From an uncultured Clostridia bacterium (GTDB lineage: Bacteria; Bacillota; Clostridia; Christensenellales; UBA1242), in assembly GCA_934725745.1 (NCBI GenBank), contig CAKVCH010000013.1, forward strand, positions 1 through 8,995: a DNA stretch of 8,995 bases, given 5' to 3'. Both the position numbers and the translations under genes were made by a program. This document shows, in pieces, positions 5,288 through 8,995 of the stretch (within the stretch, counting starts at the first letter, position 1; every line of letters starts with the position of its first letter). Under the pieces are notes generated by a model. That model made no database searches. It worked only from the letters and a program-made list of their open reading frames with translations, and was not told where the DNA came from.

Positions 5288-6811
5288 CTATTTTGAGTTT
5301 AAAATTTTATTTTTCCCTTTTTGCTTTTTGTTGATTTTAAGAAAAGATAGGTCGTACATATCAAAAATTAGGCAAAACGCGAGATAGAAAATTGTTCCTA
5401 AAATACAAGATATGGCAAGCGAAAAGAAAAGGGGGATGTAAGCGTAAATTAGCATAAAAGTCCATTTTGCAATAAACATACTTGGAATGCTCGCTAAAAA
5501 GGCGCAAAGAAGGTATTTTAGGTTGAAAAAGTTAGAACCGAGTTTTTTGCAAAGCATAAAAATATTCAAAATGCTCGCGACTCCTAGGCAAAGAGCCATT
5601 CCCCAAACAAGCGACAGAACACCAAGATAGGTTGTAAAAAATGCAATGCAAATTATAAGGAGAAGGGCGCCTATAAGGTAATGGACGAAACTACGCGTTT
5701 CAAGATTAAGCGCGTTTAAGCAAGAAGTTGTGACACCACTTAGACAAATTGGCACAATTAGAAAACAGGAGTAACTAAGATAGTAGCCAGAGTCGAGATT
5801 GTTATAAAAGAAAAGCCCAATTGGACTGCCGAGCGCAAAAAAGAGTGGAATAAATATAAATGAGACAAAAATAGCAAATTTTATTGAAAAATTGACTTTG
5901 TTTTTCACTTCATCAAAATTTTGAGTATAAACTGCCGATGACAACTCGGGAATAATCGTCATTGAAAGAGAACTGATTAGCGTTGACGGGATGTATAGAA
6001 GCGGAAATGTCATTCCTAGCGCGACACCAAAAATTGCTAGTGCTTGCTCATTTGTATAACCGATTGAAACGAGTTTATATGGAATAATAATCGAAATAAT
6101 TGGCATAAGAAGGCTTGAAACGACGCGAACGAGAGTAATTGGAAGGGAAGTTTTGATTGTCGATTTGTAAAAGCCTTTTGGGTTTCCAAATCTTCCACCT
6201 GATTTTCTAAATAATATAAAGACAACAATGCTTGATAAAATGCACGATATGACATACGAAATACTGGCTAGAAAAACTTTTTCGAGTGAAAAACTAAGAA
6301 CTCCCAAGAATAGCACTGTCAAAATGGTTCTTATTACTTGCTCTATAAATTCCGTGAGCGACACAAAAAAGTATTTTTTATGTCCCCAAAGGTTGCCACG
6401 AAGCATTGAATAAATGCTTGAAAAAACAAGAGAAGGGAGCAATATAAAAAGAATGACAAGACATCTGGTGTCTGTAAAAAGAGTAGAAAAAAGTCTGTTA
6501 AATAAAAGAACCACAGAGCAAATTATAATTGATGTTACAACCCCCAAAATTAGGGACGCGGTAACAGTGCCTGATTCACTTTTTTTGTCGTCTTTTTCTG
6601 CAAATATTGCTGTTTGTTTACTAACAACAAGGGGAAGTCCACTTGAAATAAAGGTTTCTAAAACCATAAAAATAGAAAATGAAATTTGGTAAACTCCAAG
6701 TCCTTCTGCGCCGACAAGACGCGATAAAAAAATCCTAAAAAAGAAGCCTAAAAAGCGTGTAAGAACGGAAAAGGATGTAAGAACCATAAGTGCTTTTGCG
6801 AGTTTTTTCAA
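5288..6811 (-). CDS. SpoVB/MurJ-like lipid-linked polysaccharide flippase
   Basis: The protein is very hydrophobic, with about 14 predicted membrane helices. It is a member of the MOP/MATE-like exporter superfamily (polysaccharide synthase, SpoVB, MurJ), which flips lipid-linked cell-wall or polysaccharide precursors across the cytoplasmic membrane. The N-terminal signature (S-V-L-T-R-F-L-G-F-x-x-R, then G-A-E-G-L-G-V-Y-Q) is typical. A conserved S-x-G-L-P-L-V-V-S-K in helix 2 and a P-x-x-L-x-S-S-L-S-M-T-I-I-P segment mid-protein follow. I start it at TTG 6811-6809, giving 507 residues: GGGGTGA lies 6 bases upstream, and the protein then begins M-K-K-L-A-K just before the first helix. A GTG 12 codons earlier (6847) has no SD. 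Whether it is SpoVB (spore cortex) or a MurJ/exopolysaccharide relative cannot be told from the sequence alone. It may be single-gene, 139 bp upstream of the DUF421 gene. Confidence 0.88.
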   Translation of the reverse strand: MKKLAKALMVLTSFSVLTRFLGFFFRIFLSRLVGAEGLGVYQISFSIFMVLETFISSGLPLVVSKQTAIFAEKDDKKSESGTVTASLILGVVTSIIICSVVLLFNRLFSTLFTDTRCLVILFILLPSLVFSSIYSMLRGNLWGHKKYFFVSLTEFIEQVIRTILTVLFLGVLSFSLEKVFLASISYVISCILSSIVVFILFRKSGGRFGNPKGFYKSTIKTSLPITLVRVVSSLLMPIISIIIPYKLVSIGYTNEQALAIFGVALGMTFPLLYIPSTLISSLSMTIIPELSSAVYTQNFDEVKNKVNFSIKFAIFVSFIFIPLFFALGSPIGLFFYNNLDSGYYLSYSCFLIVPICLSGVTTSCLNALNLETRSFVHYLIGALLLIICIAFFTTYLGVLSLVWGMALCLGVASILNIFMLCKKLGSNFFNLKYLLCAFLASIPSMFIAKWTFMLIYAYIPLFFSLAISCILGTIFYLAFCLIFDMYDLSFLKINKKQKGKNKILNSK

Positions 6812-6839
6812 ATTTTCACCCCGTTTTAACAAGAAACTT

Positions 6840-6856
6840 TTGTGCACGATTGTGCA
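6840..6856. repeat. Direct repeat TTGTGCA, 10-bp period, in the flippase leader
   Basis: TTGTGCA occurs at 6840-6846 and again at 6850-6856, on the same face of the helix. It lies between the flippase promoter candidate and the TTG start and could be a regulator site or chance. Confidence 0.35.
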
Positions 6857-6875
6857 TATATATACCTATGGCATA

Positions 6876-6904
6876 ATCATATTTTTTACGACAAAAAATG
6901 ATAA
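6876..6904 (-). promoter_or_regulatory. Candidate promoter for the flippase gene
   Basis: On the minus strand, TTATCA (6904-6899) is followed by a 17-bp spacer and TATGAT (6881-6876), a 5 of 6 match to the -10. A start near 6869 gives a leader of about 58 nt containing the TTGTGCA repeat and the GGGGTGA ribosome site. The -35 is only a 4 of 6 match. The divergent LysM promoter must lie in the same 111-bp gap, but I see no convincing one. Confidence 0.4.
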
Positions 6905-6958
6905 AAAACATCTTAAAAAACAATATGAAAATTGATTTAAGAAAGTAAAGGAATGTAA

Positions 6959-7249
6959 ATGAAAGAGTCTGAAAAATTAAATTATCAAGTGTTTTTAATT
7001 AAAAAAGAGCAAACCTTAAAGCAATTTTGTAGAGAATATTCTTTAATTGAAGCATTTTGCATCGCGGAAAGTGAAAACTTGAAAGCGGGGGATAGGGTTA
7101 TTGCTTTGAATTTAAATAAAAAAATTCATATAGTTTTGCCACTTGAAAGCTTAGAAAGTATTGCGGAAAAATACAATGTGAGCGTTCAATACATAAAGTC
7201 AACCAATAAAATAGACAAGATTTTTATTGGGCAACAACTATTTATTTGA
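6959..7249 (+). CDS. Small LysM-domain protein without signal peptide
   Basis: The 96-residue protein has AAAGGA at 6947-6952, 6 bases before its ATG. Residues about 56-96 form a clear LysM module: HIVLPLESLESIAEKYNVS, then a YIK-x-x-N-K-I-x-x-I-F-I-G-Q-Q-L-F-I ending, in the place of the usual Y-x-V-x-x-G-D-T-L...G-Q-x-L-x-I. Residues about 9-49 look like a second, worn LysM (YQVFLIKKEQTLKQFCREY...L-K-A-G-D-R-V-I-A-L). LysM modules bind N-acetylglucosamine-containing glycans, usually peptidoglycan. Neither a signal peptide nor a membrane helix is present, so the protein would stay in the cytosol or be packaged into a spore or coat layer; that is inference. It is read divergently from the flippase gene. 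No catalytic domain is seen. Confidence 0.82.
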   Translation: MKESEKLNYQVFLIKKEQTLKQFCREYSLIEAFCIAESENLKAGDRVIALNLNKKIHIVLPLESLESIAEKYNVSVQYIKSTNKIDKIFIGQQLFI

Positions 7250-7341
7250 TTTTAAAATTGTTTATTATTTAGATAAAATTTTAGCAAAAGAAATTCAAAA
7301 ATAGAGCAAAAAAGCCAACAAAAGAGTGTGTAGAACAAAAG

Positions 7342-7416
7342 AATAATGTGTTATTAAAAATCATTATTTAATAGTAAATAATTTGTCAAAAACATTAAAA
7401 TAAATGTTTTATTCTT
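7342..7416 (+). terminator. AT-rich hairpins after the LysM gene, possible weak terminator
   Basis: AAAACATT (7389-7396) pairs over 8 bp with AATGTTTT (7403-7410) around a 6-nt loop, followed by ATTCTTTTT. Upstream, AATAATG (7342-7348) pairs with CATTATT (7362-7368), and TATTAAA (7352-7358) pairs with TTTAATA (7367-7373); these two are alternatives. The composition is very AT-rich, so such pairing is easy to get by chance. The distance from the LysM stop is about 140 bases. Confidence 0.35.
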
Positions 7417-7429
7417 TTTATTTATTCTG

Positions 7430-7481
7430 CAATTTTATGTTACAATTTTACATCTCAATTTTACTTTACGATTTTACAAAA
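7430..7481. repeat. Four tandem 13-bp repeats upstream of the GNAT-gene promoter
   Basis: Four contiguous 13-bp units share CAATTTTA or close to it: CAATTTTATGTTA (7430), CAATTTTACATCT (7443), CAATTTTACTTTA (7456) and CGATTTTACAAAA (7469). The first eight or nine bases are conserved and the last four or five vary, the pattern expected of a repeated protein-binding half-site rather than of replication slippage. A 13-bp period is not a multiple of 3, so it is not a coding repeat. The array ends 15 bp upstream of the -35 at 7497. Confidence 0.7.
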
Positions 7482-7496
7482 AGTCGTTCAATATAG

Positions 7497-7525
7497 TTGC
7501 AAAAAATGACTAAAAATTATATACT
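7497..7525 (+). promoter_or_regulatory. Strong sigma-A-type promoter for the GNAT gene
   Basis: TTGCAA (7497-7502), 17-bp spacer, then TATACT (7520-7525). The -35 hexamer and spacing are identical to the J-gene promoter at 3309. The expected start is about 7532, leaving a leader of about 130 nt before the GNAT start at 7662. The leader has no convincing hairpin terminator; the best dyad (7510-7518 with 7535-7542) is AT-rich and overlaps the -10. Confidence 0.65.
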
Positions 7526-7661
7526 AAAAATAGTAATTTTAGGTAAGATTGTTAGAAGTAGACTAAAATAAAAAATTGTGGTCGCTAAGTAGAAAAATCT
7601 TTTTGTAAAAATAAGCGTTCACTTGAATTTAATTCTGACAGTTTCATACTAGGGGGAAGAA

Positions 7662-8786
7662 ATGGTTGAAATAAAGGAAGTTGTGACTAAGGGCGATATA
7701 AGAAAATTTGTAAATTATCCACACAAATTGTACAAGGACAACCCTCACTTTGTTCCTTTTTTGAATGTTGATGAAAAAAATAAATTTAATCAAAAGAAAA
7801 ACGAATCGTATGACGATTGCGACACGAAATGTTTTCTCGCTTTTAAAGATGGGAAAATTGTCGGGCGTATTGCGGGGATTATTCAACGCCTATACAACGA
7901 AAAAACAGGCGAAAAAAGAGTTCGTTTTTCAAGATTTGATTGCATAAATGACGAAGAAGTGTCAAATGCACTTTTCAAGTCGGTTGAAGATTGGGCAAAG
8001 GGAATGGGAATGGAAATCATCCACGGACCAATGGGTTACAACGACCTTGACAGAGAAGGGTTGCTAATTGAAGGCTTTGACCATATGTCGACTTTTGAAG
8101 AACAATATAACTATCCATATTATGCTGACCTTATTGAAAAATATGGTTTTCAAAAAGAAGTTGACTGGGTGGAATATCGTATTTTTGCACCAAAAGAAAC
8201 AAATGAAAGAATCAACAGGATCGCAAAAGTTGTTGAAAGACGCTACCAAGTTAAACTTTATAAGCCAAAAAGCATAAAAGAGTTTATAAAAAGATATAAA
8301 GACGACTTTTTTGAAGTCCTTGATGAGGCATATTCAAATCTTTATGGTGTTGTACCTTTTTCAGACAAAATGAAAGACTCGCTCATCTCGCAATTTGGGC
8401 TTATCCTAAACAAAGATTTCTTGGTCGGTGTTTTAGATAAAAATGATAAACTTATTGCGTTCGGATTGGCATTTCCTTCGCTTTCCGAATCGGTTAACAA
8501 AAGTAAGGGTAAGTTGCTCCCATTTGGAATCTTTAGAATTTTAAGTCAAATAAAATCACCAAAAAGTATCGACCTTGGGCTTATTGCTATTAAACCAGAA
8601 TATCAAAATAAAGGCATAAATGCTTTGATTATGTCCTATTTAGTTGAGGGAATGATTGAGCACAACATCGAATATGCAGAGACAAATTTGATGCTTGAAT
8701 ATAACAATAGAATTCAATCTCAATGGGAAGTTTTTGATTACATACAACATAAGCGTAGAAGAAGTTATTATAAAAAAATTAAGTAA
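7662..8786 (+). CDS. GNAT-fold protein of the YghO-like family, function unknown
   Basis: The 374-residue protein has a very strong SD (AGGGGGAAG at 7651-7659, 5 bases from its last G-run base to ATG). The N-terminal part carries the pattern F-V-N-Y-P-H-K-L-Y-K-D-N-P-H-F-V-P, then FLAFKDGKIVGRIAGI and GPMGYNDLDREGLLIEGFD, all hallmarks of a family related to E. coli YghO and found in many bacteria. The C-terminal part has an acetyl-CoA-binding-like motif, Q-N-K-G-I-N at residues 315-320 (Q/R-x-x-G-x-A/G type, last residue not the usual one), in a L-G-L-I-A-I-K-P-E-Y context. Together these suggest an N-acyltransferase-like fold, probably two GNAT-like halves. The substrate is unknown. It appears to be transcribed alone from the promoter at 7497 and stops before the terminator at 8814. 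There are no membrane segments, so it is cytosolic. Confidence 0.8.
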   Translation: MVEIKEVVTKGDIRKFVNYPHKLYKDNPHFVPFLNVDEKNKFNQKKNESYDDCDTKCFLAFKDGKIVGRIAGIIQRLYNEKTGEKRVRFSRFDCINDEEVSNALFKSVEDWAKGMGMEIIHGPMGYNDLDREGLLIEGFDHMSTFEEQYNYPYYADLIEKYGFQKEVDWVEYRIFAPKETNERINRIAKVVERRYQVKLYKPKSIKEFIKRYKDDFFEVLDEAYSNLYGVVPFSDKMKDSLISQFGLILNKDFLVGVLDKNDKLIAFGLAFPSLSESVNKSKGKLLPFGIFRILSQIKSPKSIDLGLIAIKPEYQNKGINALIMSYLVEGMIEHNIEYAETNLMLEYNNRIQSQWEVFDYIQHKRRRSYYKKIK

Positions 8787-8813
8787 TTATAAAATTGTAG
8801 TTTATATAATTAT

Positions 8814-8842
8814 AAAAAGTCGTGAGTACTCGCGACTTTTTT
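8814..8842 (+). terminator. Intrinsic terminator after the GNAT gene
   Basis: Positions 8814-8826 pair with 8829-8841 over 13 bp, with one T-G wobble. The core is AGTCGTGAG against CTCGCGACT, with five A and a run of six T (8837-8842) outside. It begins 28 bases after the TAA at 8784-8786. Confidence 0.92.
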
Positions 8843-8946
8843 CGTCTTATACATATATATATCCCTTAAAAGCATAATTTGCTTTAACACTACTTTTTAA
8901 GCAAAAGTTGCCAAACAAAAATAGGGCAAAATTCATAGTTGAATAT

Positions 8947-8982
8947 AAAAAAGGCATATCGATTTTGATATGCCTTTTTTTT
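8947..8982. terminator. Symmetric (bidirectional) intrinsic terminator at the window edge
   Basis: Positions 8947-8960 pair perfectly over 14 bp with 8967-8980 around a GATTTT loop. The core is GGCATATC against GATATGCC, with six A before and eight T after. It can act on both strands, so the most likely role is to end a minus-strand gene lying beyond the window. Between it and the terminator at 8842 lie about 104 bases with no ORF of note. Confidence 0.85.
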
Positions 8983-8995
8983 AATGTTTAGTTAA

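Noticed and set aside
7437..7496. 19-codon ORF within the tandem repeats
   Set aside because: No SD, the 13-bp repeat is not in frame, and it overlaps the promoter region.
7630..7651. Promoter TTGAAT...CATACT just before the GNAT start
   Set aside because: Transcription would begin within or after the SD, leaving no usable ribosome site; the promoter at 7497 is better.
7715..7723. Second perfect DnaA box, TTATCCACA
   Set aside because: It falls on the codons for N-Y-P-H in the conserved F-V-N-Y-P-H-K-L-Y motif of the GNAT protein, so the coding need explains it.

Overview
The window is AT-rich (by eye roughly one third G+C) with compact bacterial genes and strong purine-rich Shine-Dalgarno (SD) sites at several starts. 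UvrB-UvrA order, a DUF421/DUF4363 pair, a SpoVB/MurJ-type flippase and a LysM protein together suggest a low-G+C Bacillota chromosome, most likely a member of the Clostridia. This is inferred from gene families and composition; no taxonomic marker is present. I see no insertion sequence, phage gene, CRISPR array, tRNA or rRNA.

Layout. Positions 1-186 (+) are the last 61 codons of uvrB. uvrA follows (310-3131, +) but is broken by a one-base frameshift near 2289; restoring one base gives a 940-residue protein. A strong terminator (3134-3158) closes the repair block. Next comes a short J-domain protein with a C-terminal membrane anchor (3344-3754, +). Its promoter places the transcription start on or beside its GTG codon. 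A second hairpin terminator (3830-3862) follows, with a palindrome and a perfect -10 hexamer just before it, so a very short RNA could be made there. A 50-residue membrane peptide gene (3922-4074, +) converges on, and overlaps by 23 bp, a minus-strand pair: DUF421/YetF-like (4441-5148) and DUF4363 (4052-4444), coupled by an ATGA stop/start overlap. Upstream of the pair on the minus strand is a flippase (5288-6811), read divergently from a small LysM protein (6959-7249, +). A 412-bp gene-free stretch (7250-7661) holds a 4 x 13-bp tandem repeat directly upstream of a near-consensus promoter with a leader of about 130 nt. It leads into a 374-residue GNAT-fold protein (7662-8786, +). Two further terminators (8814-8842 and the symmetric 8947-8982) close the window.

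Functionally, uvrB and uvrA make subunits of the nucleotide excision repair complex. The flippase, LysM, DUF421/DUF4363, tail-anchored J-protein and 50-residue peptide genes all point to the envelope or membrane, but nothing here shows that they form one system. The window is mostly ordinary chromosome. The items most worth a second look are the tandem-repeat promoter, the leaderless J-protein start with its DnaA-box match, the unannotated 50-residue peptide, the possible short RNA at 3805-3862, and the uvrA frameshift.
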